Source: an uncultured Lachnospiraceae bacterium
GTDB taxonomy: Bacteria; Bacillota; Clostridia; Lachnospirales; Lachnospiraceae
Direction: 5' to 3'
Assembly (NCBI GenBank): GCA_910577655.1
Contig: CAJTOW010000005.1
Coordinates: 12,700-76,699, forward strand
DNA: 64,000 nt
Shown here: positions 16,240 to 24,124 of the stretch, one piece after another
Position numbering within the stretch: the stretch's first letter is position 1
Layout of the letters: each line of letters starts with the position of its first letter
Notes under the pieces: model-generated
Told to the model about the DNA's origin: nothing
Seen by the model: the letters and a program-made list of their open reading frames with translations, nothing else
Database searches by the model: none
Made by a program: the position numbers and the translations under genes

Positions 16240-16665
16240 CTACTTTTTATTCTTGCGGGGATTGTATTTTTCTTTGTTGATGATCTTTAAATGTCTCAGG
16301 CTCATTCCAATAGCATCCCGCAGAAGCTCCTTTGATTCCGCATCAATTTCTTCTCCATTGTAACGCAGTGGGGAATCTTCTCCAGATTCAAGTTTATCCA
16401 TGAGAGCGTCAAGGTCTTTGGCAATGTCGCGCTCATCCTTTGGGGTGAGAGTGATTTCTTTTTTTTGAGGTTCCTCTTCACCATTCATTAGATAATCAAC
16501 AGTTACCCCAAAATAATCAGCTATCTTTTTCATATTATCTGTTTTTGGCGTACTTCTCCCACGCTTCCAATCACTTAATGTTGACTGGGTAACGCCAGTT
16601 GCTTTGGATACTTTATAAGCTGTAATACCGAATTTTTGTAGTAATTGTTCAAAAATCTCATACAT
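16240..16665 (-). CDS. Lysogeny repressor, XRE/ImmR-like
   Basis: 141 residues from ATG 16665 (GAAAGGTG upstream). The HTH_3 domain covers ~5-62: FGITAYKVSKATGVTQSTLSDWKRGRSTPKTDNMKKIADYFGV. A charged C-terminal region (~75-141) lacks the Ser/Lys self-cleavage dyad, so inactivation probably needs the adjacent ImmA peptidase rather than RecA alone. It is divergent from a Cro-like gene across an intergenic region packed with a repeated operator. A longer frame to 16833 runs through that operator region and is unlikely to be translated. Confidence 0.88.
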   Translation of the reverse strand: MYEIFEQLLQKFGITAYKVSKATGVTQSTLSDWKRGRSTPKTDNMKKIADYFGVTVDYLMNGEEEPQKKEITLTPKDERDIAKDLDALMDKLESGEDSPLRYNGEEIDAESKELLRDAIGMSLRHLKIINKEKYNPRKNKK

Positions 16666-16694
16666 AACTATGCACCTTTCACAAATAGATATCA

Positions 16695-16844
16695 ATACTA
16701 TGGAAAACCGAAAATATCTATTGACTTTATCGGAAATGCATAGTATAGTATGAGCATGCAATGGAAAAACGATAAAAATTTCATGCATACTACGGAAATG
16801 TTGTTGCTTCGTCTGGTAAACAAAGCATATCACATTTCCGTAGT
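16695..16844. promoter_or_regulatory. Lysogeny switch operator region
   Basis: Variants of ACTACGGAAATG occur four times: ATACTATGGAAA (~16695), ATCGGAAATGCATAGT (~16729), ACTACGGAAATG (16789-16800) and the exact inverse CATTTCCGTAGT (16833-16844). The second lies inside the spacer of a rightward promoter, TTGACT (16721-16726), 17 bp, TATAGT (16744-16749). This is the arrangement expected for repressor and Cro binding. Confidence 0.8.
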
Positions 16845-16881
16845 AATTGCAATAATAATGATATGGAAAGGTGGTGTAAAA

Positions 16882-17067
16882 TTGTACAAAAAATTTTCTT
16901 CTCTTTTGGAAGAAAGTAACAAGACTGCGTATCAGGTATCAAAAGAGACAGGAATTGCTCAGTCAGTATTGTCTGATTGGAAAACAGGCCGTAGCAAACC
17001 CAAAGTGGATAAGCTGGCAGTGTTGGCGAAATATTTTGGCGTACCGATTGAGTATTTTTTGGAATAG
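16882..17067 (+). CDS. Cro-like XRE regulator
   Basis: 61 residues from TTG 16882, eight bases after AAAGGTGG; an ATG at 16858 has no ribosome site. The whole protein is one HTH domain, FSSLLEESNKTAYQVSKETGIAQSVLSDWKTGRSKPKVDKLAVLAKYFGVPIEYFL, strikingly similar to the opposing repressor's N-terminus, including the start register. It is the first gene of the rightward (early lytic) transcript and probably competes for the shared operators. Confidence 0.82.
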   Translation: MYKKFSSLLEESNKTAYQVSKETGIAQSVLSDWKTGRSKPKVDKLAVLAKYFGVPIEYFLE

Positions 17068-17080
17068 GGGGTGAGGGAGG

Positions 17081-17284
17081 ATGACTATAAGGGAACGGCT
17101 CCCATATTTACAGGACTACTATTCCCAGAAGATTATGGAGCTATTTGCAGAGGGACTTCCGGAAGAATTAAAGCCGCCTATCGATATGGGGTTAAAAGCC
17201 GGGATATCGTATGAAGAAGCTGAAAAGATTCTTGAATATACAGCATCCCAGCTTAGAAAGAAACCCGTGATTTTCACTCCTTAG
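17081..17284 (+). CDS. Small early phage protein, unknown
   Basis: 67 residues with a GGGAGG ribosome site. Predicted helical (YLQDYYSQKIMELFAEGLPEEL, YEEAEKILEYTASQLRK), with no recognised domain. It sits 13 bp after the Cro-like gene in the early transcript. Function unknown. Confidence 0.55.
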   Translation: MTIRERLPYLQDYYSQKIMELFAEGLPEELKPPIDMGLKAGISYEEAEKILEYTASQLRKKPVIFTP

Positions 17285-17486
17285 AGTAGAAAACGCTGTA
17301 ATGGCCAGAACCGTTTTCTAATTTTGATTCAAAAATTTCCAAGGAGGATAAGGCGGATAACAAATCCTTAGCCGCATTTGATGGAAGCACTTGTCCGCAA
17401 TTAGGGCAGCATATTTCAGAAGGATGTGCAGAACCAGCTTTTATTTCAAATGAGGCTCTGCAGGTGCAGGTGATTTTTACTATCAT
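17274..17486 (-). CDS. Small zinc-ribbon-like protein
   Basis: 70 residues. Cysteine pairs CTC near residue 7 and ICCPNCGQ near residue 27 suggest a single zinc ribbon. It is on the opposite strand from the early genes, and its 3' end overlaps the previous gene by ~11 bp. AAAGGGAAGAT precedes ATG 17486. Function unknown; possibly a lysogeny-expressed accessory gene. Confidence 0.55.
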   Translation of the reverse strand: MIVKITCTCRASFEIKAGSAHPSEICCPNCGQVLPSNAAKDLLSALSSLEIFESKLENGSGHYSVFYSKE

Positions 17487-17579
17487 TTTAATCTTCCCTT
17501 TCTATGTACTCAGCCCTGGCGGGGGCTTGTAAGTACAGTATAAGGGAGAATAGGGAAAATATCAATGGGAGGTGAGGGC

Positions 17580-17768
17580 GTGGCAATCAAAGGCTGCACA
17601 ACCATAGCAGAATACGCCTTCCGTCGCTGGATGTGTGACCAGGGATTCGCAGAAGGTTATTTCACCCTGGAGATGTCCGGGAACGAGGGAACGGTCAGGG
17701 ACAGTAACGGTGATACACTTCTGCTGGTTTATGACAGTAATGAAAATTGTGTATATGTAAAGGAATAG
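17580..17768 (+). CDS. Small phage protein, unknown
   Basis: 62 residues from GTG 17580 after GGGAGGTGA; ATG 17565 overlaps that site. Sequence AIKGCTTIAEYAFRRWM suggests a small alpha/beta protein with no recognised family. First of a run of tightly spaced early genes. Confidence 0.5.
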   Translation: MAIKGCTTIAEYAFRRWMCDQGFAEGYFTLEMSGNEGTVRDSNGDTLLLVYDSNENCVYVKE

Positions 17769-17779
17769 GAGGTGAGCAT

Positions 17780-18028
17780 GTGAAAAAGGCTCCATACCAG
17801 CAGATGCATGAGGACATCAACGCGATCATAGCTGAGCTCAAGGCCCGGAAGGGCTGGACAGATAAGGAGATTGGAAAATACATTGGGGACAATGGTATAA
17901 AAGCTGACAGTGTCAAGCAGAAGCGGCAGCAGAAAGATTTTCCCAAAATCAGATTCTGTGATCTGTCACTGATTCTGGACTTAGCCGGATATGATATCAG
18001 ATTCGTAAAAAGAAATGCTTACAGATAA
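17780..18028 (+). CDS. Small HTH-like early phage protein
   Basis: 82 residues from GTG 17780, with AGGAGGTGAG upstream. The pattern RKGWTDKEIGKYIGDNGIKADSVKQKRQQKDFPKIRFCDLSLILDLAGYDIRFV looks like a helix-turn-helix domain similar to phage Cro/CII-type regulators, but no family can be named. It precedes the SSB-like gene and may regulate early genes. Confidence 0.55.
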   Translation: MKKAPYQQMHEDINAIIAELKARKGWTDKEIGKYIGDNGIKADSVKQKRQQKDFPKIRFCDLSLILDLAGYDIRFVKRNAYR

Positions 18029-18041
18029 GCAGGAGGAATGC

Positions 18042-18710
18042 ATGATGCATAAGGAAACTATAACAGTAAACAACCAGGCAACCGTCATAGGGGAGATTAC
18101 CAGCGCCCCCGTTTTCAGCCACGCAACCCTGGGAGATAACTTCTACCGGATGGAGGTGTCATGCCCCCGCCTGAGCGGGTACCATGACGTGATCCCGGTC
18201 ACAGTGTCTGACCGCTTGGTGGACATGGAGGAGATGGCGGTGGGCCGGACGGTCTGTGTCAGGGGGCCGTTCCATTCCCGCAGCTTCCATGATGCAGACA
18301 GGGTCCGGGTCATGCTGTCCGTGTCTGCCAGGGAGACCGGCTTCATAAGCGGAAACGGGACAGACCCCCGAACCAACAACCAGATTTTCCTGGATGGGTA
18401 TATCTGCCGGATGCCGGTTTACAGAAAGACGCCCCTGGGACGGCAGATAACGGACATCCTGCTGGCAGTGAACTGCTCCTTCGGGAAGAAGGACCGTATC
18501 CCGTGTGTTGTCTGGGACCGGGGTGCCCGCTATGCCGGGAACCTGCCCGTGGGAACCCGGGTCACCGTCCAGGGCCGGATCCAGAGCCGGGGCTATACCA
18601 AACGGTTCCCGGACGGTACGGAAGAGGAACGGACAGCCTTTGAGGTGTCGGTAAGCAGTATAGCCCGGGCAGGGGAATACGGGGAGCCAGAGGAGGGGAC
18701 ATGGTGCTGA
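18042..18710 (+). CDS. Single-stranded DNA-binding protein-like (two OB folds)
   Basis: 222 residues from ATG 18042 (AGGAGG ~7 bases before). Two halves with OB-fold strand patterns are visible: FYRMEVSCPRLSGYHDVIPVTVSDRLV (~40-65) and FLDGYICRMPVYRKTPLGRQITDILLAVNC followed by RIPCVVWDRGARYAGNLPVGTRVTVQGRIQSRGY (~120-190). The latter matches the SSB/PriB core. It likely coats single-stranded DNA in phage replication. Longer than standard SSB (~150-170) and without the acidic host-SSB tip. Confidence 0.75.
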   Translation: MMHKETITVNNQATVIGEITSAPVFSHATLGDNFYRMEVSCPRLSGYHDVIPVTVSDRLVDMEEMAVGRTVCVRGPFHSRSFHDADRVRVMLSVSARETGFISGNGTDPRTNNQIFLDGYICRMPVYRKTPLGRQITDILLAVNCSFGKKDRIPCVVWDRGARYAGNLPVGTRVTVQGRIQSRGYTKRFPDGTEEERTAFEVSVSSIARAGEYGEPEEGTWC

Positions 18711-19021
18711 AAAAGGCAGGACATGACGCGGTGAAATGCCAGGCCCGGGAGCAGGCGGACAGATGGAAGCAGCAGATCCGTGAGGCGGACAGCCAGCGGG
18801 AGAGGGACTACCTTGTGGCCATGTGGATGGGGTACTTAAACGGCCTGCGGATGGCGGACGTGATTACCTATGCGGACTACACAGAGCTGTACACCGGGAT
18901 GAAGCAGTACGTGGAAGGGTTTGGGGCAGCGCAGGAAAAGGCACAGAAAAAAGCCGGACCCCCGGCGGGCAGAACCGCAGGAAGTCCGGAACACAAAAAT
19001 AAGCTTATACCCGGATTATAG
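18701..19021 (+). CDS. Phage protein, unknown
   Basis: 106 residues. A charged helical segment (REQADRWKQQIREADSQRERDYLVAMWMGYLNGLRMADV) is followed by a basic tail. Overlaps the SSB-like gene by 10 bp. No recognised domain; position suggests a replication or recombination accessory protein. Confidence 0.55.
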   Translation: MVLKKAGHDAVKCQAREQADRWKQQIREADSQRERDYLVAMWMGYLNGLRMADVITYADYTELYTGMKQYVEGFGAAQEKAQKKAGPPAGRTAGSPEHKNKLIPGL

Positions 19022-19042
19022 ACCGGGAGGAAGGAAAAGTCA

Positions 19043-19396
19043 ATGGTAAAAGTGACAGTGGAATGCAATGGTGAGGTGGTCACCAGGGAGGGGAACCTGG
19101 CGGTTGTGGCGGTGGCATCTGATGAGGAAGACAAAGTGGCCTGCGAGCAGATCGTGCGCGGACACGGTGCCCTGTACCTGAACGCAGCCATGTTGGTGCT
19201 GGCTGAAAACCTGCCCACGGTGCTGGCGGAACGCACCCGCGACCCGTACTGGGTAGTGGCGAACCTGGCAGAATTCAGTATACGGGCAGAGGACGCCGTA
19301 AAAGAGTGCAGCCGCAGGCTGCTGGGGAAACCCGGGAAGCGCCGGAAAGAGACGGGCGGCCACCGTGAAAAAGCAGAAGAGGCACAGCAGTCCTGA
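19043..19396 (+). CDS. Phage protein, unknown
   Basis: 117 residues with GGGAGGAAGG upstream. The N-terminal half resembles a small beta-sheet (MVKVTVECNGEVVTREGNLAVVAVAS), then a helix and a basic tail (KPGKRRKETGGHREK). No recognised family. Lies directly before the SbcC-like ATPase. Confidence 0.5.
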   Translation: MVKVTVECNGEVVTREGNLAVVAVASDEEDKVACEQIVRGHGALYLNAAMLVLAENLPTVLAERTRDPYWVVANLAEFSIRAEDAVKECSRRLLGKPGKRRKETGGHREKAEEAQQS

Positions 19397-19471
19397 ACTG
19401 CCTGCCGGACTGTCCCGTGGCAGGAAGATACTGCACAGTGAAACCTGTATAAAAATTATGGAGGAAACAAA

Positions 19472-20752
19472 ATGGCAGAATCAGTAAAAATCAACAGACT
19501 GGAAATAGAGAATGTCAAGCGGGTCAGGGCCGTGGTGGTGGAGCCCACAGCCTCGGGCCTGACCGTGATCGGCGGCAACAACGGCCAGGGAAAGACCTCC
19601 GTGCTGGACGCCATCGCCTGGGCACTGGGCGGGAACCAGTTTAAGCCCAGCGCGGCCAGGAGGGAAGGATCCGCAGTCCCGCCCAGGCTCCATATCGTCA
19701 TGAACAGCGGCCTGGTGGTGGAGCGGAAAGGGAAGAACAGCGATTTAAAGGTGACAGACCCGGAAGGAAAGAAGGGCGGCCAGCAGCTCCTGAACGAATT
19801 TGTAGAGGAACTGGCCTTAAACCTGCCGAAGTTCATGAATGCCGGAAGCAGGGAAAAAGCCAGGACCCTCCTGGACATTATTGGGGTAGGCGGCCAGCTT
19901 GCAGAGCTGGACAGGAAAGAGGCGGAGCTGTGTAGCCAGCGCCTGGCCGTGGGCAGGATCGCGGACCAGAAAGAAAAGGCAGTGAAGGAGCTGCCCTGCT
20001 ACCCGGATATGCCGAGGGAGCTGGTCTCCGTGTCGGAACTGGTCCGCCAGCAGCAGGAGATCCTGGCCAGGAACGGGGAGAACCAGAGGCTGCGGGAAAA
20101 CCTGCACCGGCTGGAGCAGGAGCAGCAGTCCATCACACAGAAACTCCAGGAGCTTCTGCGGCACCAGGCTGAAGTGGATGAAAAAGTCCGGGTGGCCAGG
20201 CTGTCAGCAGAGGACCTGCACGACGAATCCACGGCAGAACTGGAGCGGAACATAGCCTGTGTGGAGGAAACCAACCGGAAGATCCGGGCCAACCTGGACC
20301 GGGAAAAGGCAGAGGATGACGCAGCCCAGTACCGGGACCAGTATGACCGGTACACGGATGGGATTGAGCGGATCCGCAAAGCCAGGATGGAGCTACTGGA
20401 CGGGGCGGACCTTCCCCTTCCCGGCCTTTCCGTGGAAGAGGGGGAGCTGGTCTATAACGGCGTGAAATGGGACTGCATGTCCGGATCGGACCAGCTTAAG
20501 GTGGCCACTGCCATTGTGCGGAAGCTGAACCCCAGGTGCGGGTTTGTGCTGCTGGACAAACTGGAGCAGATGGACGCCGGGACCCTGGCTGAGTTTGGCC
20601 GGTGGCTGGAAGAGGAAGGCCTCCAGGCCATTGCCACCCGTGTGTCCGTGGGGGATGAATGCTCCGTGATTATTGAGGACGGTTATGTGAAAGGGCAGAA
20701 AGCCCCGGAAGGGGAGCCGAAGAAAGCCGGGTGGACGCCCGGACAGTTTTAA
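19472..20752 (+). CDS. SbcC/Rad50-like AAA ATPase
   Basis: 426 residues. The N-terminal ABC-type Walker A GGNNGQGKTSVLDAIAWAL (~34) follows a RecN/SMC-like strand (INRLEIENVKRVRAVVVEP). A coiled coil occupies ~150-300, and the C-terminal part has a Walker B-like GFVLLDKLEQMD (~355) and a late D-loop-like region. This short Rad50/SbcC layout is common in phage replication modules, usually next to a recombinase, and probably processes DNA ends. The Walker B glutamate position is unusual (DKLEQ), so hydrolysis may differ. Confidence 0.78.
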   Translation: MAESVKINRLEIENVKRVRAVVVEPTASGLTVIGGNNGQGKTSVLDAIAWALGGNQFKPSAARREGSAVPPRLHIVMNSGLVVERKGKNSDLKVTDPEGKKGGQQLLNEFVEELALNLPKFMNAGSREKARTLLDIIGVGGQLAELDRKEAELCSQRLAVGRIADQKEKAVKELPCYPDMPRELVSVSELVRQQQEILARNGENQRLRENLHRLEQEQQSITQKLQELLRHQAEVDEKVRVARLSAEDLHDESTAELERNIACVEETNRKIRANLDREKAEDDAAQYRDQYDRYTDGIERIRKARMELLDGADLPLPGLSVEEGELVYNGVKWDCMSGSDQLKVATAIVRKLNPRCGFVLLDKLEQMDAGTLAEFGRWLEEEGLQAIATRVSVGDECSVIIEDGYVKGQKAPEGEPKKAGWTPGQF

Positions 20753-20764
20753 AGGAGGGACCAT

Positions 20765-22060
20765 ATGCAGATTATCAGGGGAAAGATACCGGGGGCCCGG
20801 AAGGTCATTGTTTACGGCCCGGAGGGCATCGGGAAATCCACATTTGCATCACAGTTCCCGGACCCGGTGTTCATTGATACAGAGGGAAGCACCAGGGACC
20901 TGGATGTGGCCAGGACGGAGGCACCTGCAAGCTGGCAGATGCTCAAAGACCAGGTGCAGTATTTTATTGCATACCCGGACGGGTTAAAGACCCTGGTGGT
21001 TGACACGGCAGACTGGGCGGAGCAGTTATGCAGCGCGGGCCTGTGCAGCCGGTACCAGAAATCAGGGATCGAAGATTTCGCTTATGGAAAAGGTTATGTA
21101 TTCCTCCAGGAGGAATTCGGGCGGCTCCTGAACCTGCTGTCAGAACTGGTGGAAAAGAGGGGGATCCACGTGGTCCTGACAGCCCATGCCAAGATGCGCA
21201 AGTTCGAACAGCCGGACGAGATGGGTGCCTATGACCGGTGGGAAATGAAGCTTTCAAAGCAGGTGGGGCCCATGGTAAAGGAATGGTCCGACATGGTTTT
21301 ATTCGCCAACTTCAAGACCTGGTCCGTGGCCGTGGATGACAAGGGGAAGAAGCGGAAGGCCCAGGGCGGGGCACGGGTCATGTACACCTCCCACCACCCC
21401 TGCTGGGACGCCAAGAACCGGTACGGGCTCCCGGAAGAGCTGCCTTTCAGCTATGACAGTATCCGGCATGCGGTTGAAGCGGGGAGCACCGGGAAAGCCG
21501 GGACGGGGTTTCCGGGGGCACCGGGGCCTGCGGGACAGCATCCTGCGGCCACGGGCCGGGCCATGCAGCAGCCTGCGGGAGCTGTACTGGCAGATCCTGC
21601 GGCACCAGGGGCTTATACGGCGGTACAGTCCGGTACGGCCCCGCAGTCCGGGATTTCCCCACAGCCAGGCCCGGCAGTACAGGCCTCGCCCGGAACGGCG
21701 GATGCCGGGCCGCAGCCTGCCGGGAACCCGGTACAGCAGACCCTGGATTTAAGCGGGCCTGCCCCGGAAAATTTCCCGGACAGGTCCCTGGACATCCCGC
21801 CGGAAACGCCTGGCGGGGACATGTCATCATTCCCGCCGGACCTGCGGATACCCAAAGCACTGCGGGACCTGATGGCGGCAAACGGCGTGTGTGAATGGGA
21901 CATCCAGAGCGTCGTGGAGGCAAGGGGGTACTTCCCGGCAGACATGGACATCTGGGACTACCCGGAGGACTTTATAAACGGGGTACTGGTGGGAGCCTGG
22001 CCCCAGGTCCTTGCCATGATCCGGGAGATGAAGGAAAACAACGCAATTCCGTTTAATTGA
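20765..22060 (+). CDS. Sak4-like RecA-fold recombination ATPase
   Basis: 431 residues. The N-terminal ~230 match phage ATP-binding proteins of the AAA_24/Sak4 type: KVIVYGPEGIGKSTFASQFP (Walker A, ~14-33), LVVDTADWAEQL (~77), VVLTAHAKMRKFEQ (~135). Sak4 proteins promote single-strand annealing with an SSB. Residues ~240-350 are a Pro/Gly/Ala-rich linker, and a short acidic helical domain ends the protein. Neighbours (SSB-like, SbcC-like, DUF669-like) form a typical recombination set. Confidence 0.8.
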   Translation: MQIIRGKIPGARKVIVYGPEGIGKSTFASQFPDPVFIDTEGSTRDLDVARTEAPASWQMLKDQVQYFIAYPDGLKTLVVDTADWAEQLCSAGLCSRYQKSGIEDFAYGKGYVFLQEEFGRLLNLLSELVEKRGIHVVLTAHAKMRKFEQPDEMGAYDRWEMKLSKQVGPMVKEWSDMVLFANFKTWSVAVDDKGKKRKAQGGARVMYTSHHPCWDAKNRYGLPEELPFSYDSIRHAVEAGSTGKAGTGFPGAPGPAGQHPAATGRAMQQPAGAVLADPAAPGAYTAVQSGTAPQSGISPQPGPAVQASPGTADAGPQPAGNPVQQTLDLSGPAPENFPDRSLDIPPETPGGDMSSFPPDLRIPKALRDLMAANGVCEWDIQSVVEARGYFPADMDIWDYPEDFINGVLVGAWPQVLAMIREMKENNAIPFN

Positions 22061-22074
22061 GGAGGATTACATTT

Positions 22075-22512
22075 ATGCAGAATACAGCAGTAAACGAAGA
22101 ACTGGAGTGGAACGGCACACTGACAGAGGACGCGCAGGAGTATGTGCTCCTTCCGGCCGGTGACTATGATTTTACCGTGGACAGTTTTGACCGGGGACGG
22201 CACGGGGGCAGTGAGAAGCTCCCGCCGTGCAACAAGGCCATTTTAAAGATCCGGATCACCGCACCCCAGGGGACGGCGGTCCTCACCCACAACCTTTTCC
22301 TGCACAAATCCGTGGAGCGGCTTCTGTCAGCCTTTTTTGAGTCCATTGGGCAGAAGAAAAAGGGGGTGCCCCTCCAGATGGACTGGAGGATGGTGCCGGG
22401 TTCCACCGGCAGGTGCAGGCTGGGAATCCGTGAATATGAAGGAAATACCTATAACGAGATCAAACGGTTCTATCCGAAGGAAGGGCCGAAATACCAGGCA
22501 GGGAGTTTCTGA
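22075..22512 (+). CDS. DUF669-like phage protein
   Basis: 145 residues from ATG 22075 (GAGGAGG upstream). The arrangement VLLPAGDYDFTVDSFDRG... KAILKIRITAPQGTAVLTHNLFLHKSVERLLSAFFESIGQKK matches the DUF669 family, found between Sak4-like and helicase genes in many Firmicute phages and thought to bind single-stranded DNA. The exact role is not established. Confidence 0.72.
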   Translation: MQNTAVNEELEWNGTLTEDAQEYVLLPAGDYDFTVDSFDRGRHGGSEKLPPCNKAILKIRITAPQGTAVLTHNLFLHKSVERLLSAFFESIGQKKKGVPLQMDWRMVPGSTGRCRLGIREYEGNTYNEIKRFYPKEGPKYQAGSF

Positions 22513-22513
22513 C

Positions 22514-24106
22514 ATGGAAAAGATGGATTTAAGGCCGTACCAGCAGGAGGCCAGGAACGCGGTATTCCGGGAATGGGACCGGGTAAGGCGGACCCTCCTG
22601 GTGCTTCCCACCGGATGCGGCAAGACCATTGTTTTTGCAAAGACCGCGGAGGAATGCGTCCGCCGGGGGATGCGTGTCCTGGTCCTGGCACACCGGGGGG
22701 AGCTCCTGGAGCAGGCGTCGGACAAGATCGCAAAGGCCACGGGCCTTAAGTGTGCTGTGGAGAAGGCAGAAGAAACCTGCCTGGGAAGCTGGTACCGGAT
22801 CACGGTGGGTTCTGTCCAGTCCATGCAGCGGGAGAAACGGCTTTCCCGGTTTCCGGAAGACTATTTCGGCGCCATTATTGTGGATGAGGCCCACCACTGT
22901 GTCTCAGACGGCTACCAGAAGGTATTACAGCATTTCCCGGAGGCCAGGGTGCTGGGGGTGACAGCCACGCCGGACCGGGGGGACATGCGGAACCTGGGGG
23001 AGTATTTTGAGTCCCTGGCCTACGAGTACACACTGCCGAAGGCAATAAGGGAAGGGTATCTCTGCCCCATCAAGGCCATGACAGTCCCCTTAAGGCTGGA
23101 CCTGTCCGGTGTGGGAATCCAGGCCGGGGACTTTAAGTCCGGGGAGATCGCAACAGCCCTTGACCCGTACCTGGAACAGATCGCGGATGAAATGGCGCGG
23201 CACTGCGCGGACAGAAAGACAGTTGTGTTCCTGCCGCTGGTAAAAACCAGCCGGAAATTCTGCGATATCCTGAACCGGAAGGGATTCAGGGCCGCGGAGG
23301 TGAACGGGGAAAGCCGGGACCGGACAGCAGTACTGGAGGGGTTTGGCCTGGGGGATTACAACGTGCTCTGCAATTCCATGCTGCTGACAGAAGGATGGGA
23401 CTGCCCGTCCGTGGACTGTGTGGTGGTACTGCGCCCGACGAAGGTAAGGAGCCTTTACAGCCAGATGGTGGGGCGGGGGACAAGGCTGCACCCGGGGAAG
23501 GACCACCTTCTCCTGCTGGATTTCCTCTGGCACACGGAACGGCATGAGCTGTGCCACCCGGCTGACCTGGTGTGTGAAAACAGTGAGGTTACCCGGAAAA
23601 TGACACAGAACCTGGAGGATTCCGCAGGCGTCCCGCTGGACCTCATGGAAGCGGAAAACAGGGCATCGGAGGATGTGGTGGCCCAGCGGGAAGAGGCCCT
23701 GGCAAAACAGCTGGATGCCATGAAAAAGCGGAAACAGAAGCTTGTGGACCCGCTCCAGTTTGAAATAAGCATACAGGCAGAGGATCTTTCCGGATATGTG
23801 CCGGCATTCGGTTACCAGATGGCCCCGGCCAGTGACAGCCAGTTAAAGACGCTGGAAAAATTCGGTATCCTGCCGGACGGGATCGAAAATGCAGGAAAAG
23901 CAGAGGTCCTCATAAACAGGCTGGCGAAGCGGAAAGAGGGGGGCCTTTCAACACCCAGGCAGATCCGGCAGCTGGAGGGGCGCGGGTTCCGGCATGTGGG
24001 AACCTGGACCTTTGACCAGGCCAATGCCATGATCAGCCGGATCGCCGCCCGGGGCTGGCGCGGGGTGCCGCCCGGTGTGGTACCGCAGACATATGTGCCA
24101 GAGTAA
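22514..24106 (+). CDS. SF2 DEAD/DEAH-box helicase
   Basis: 530 residues from ATG 22514, immediately after the previous stop. Helicase motifs in order: Q-like LRPYQQEARNAV, Walker A LPTGCGKTIVFAK (~30), Walker B IIVDEAHH (~121), TAT motif GVTATPDRGD (~150), motif V LLTEGWDCPSVD (~290) and motif VI SQMVGRGTRLHPGK (~315). The C-terminal ~150 residues carry a charged linker and a small helical domain that may bind a partner. Likely unwinds or remodels DNA at phage forks or during recombination. Confidence 0.9.
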   Translation: MEKMDLRPYQQEARNAVFREWDRVRRTLLVLPTGCGKTIVFAKTAEECVRRGMRVLVLAHRGELLEQASDKIAKATGLKCAVEKAEETCLGSWYRITVGSVQSMQREKRLSRFPEDYFGAIIVDEAHHCVSDGYQKVLQHFPEARVLGVTATPDRGDMRNLGEYFESLAYEYTLPKAIREGYLCPIKAMTVPLRLDLSGVGIQAGDFKSGEIATALDPYLEQIADEMARHCADRKTVVFLPLVKTSRKFCDILNRKGFRAAEVNGESRDRTAVLEGFGLGDYNVLCNSMLLTEGWDCPSVDCVVVLRPTKVRSLYSQMVGRGTRLHPGKDHLLLLDFLWHTERHELCHPADLVCENSEVTRKMTQNLEDSAGVPLDLMEAENRASEDVVAQREEALAKQLDAMKKRKQKLVDPLQFEISIQAEDLSGYVPAFGYQMAPASDSQLKTLEKFGILPDGIENAGKAEVLINRLAKRKEGGLSTPRQIRQLEGRGFRHVGTWTFDQANAMISRIAARGWRGVPPGVVPQTYVPE

Positions 24107-24124
24107 AGAATGGAGACATGACAG

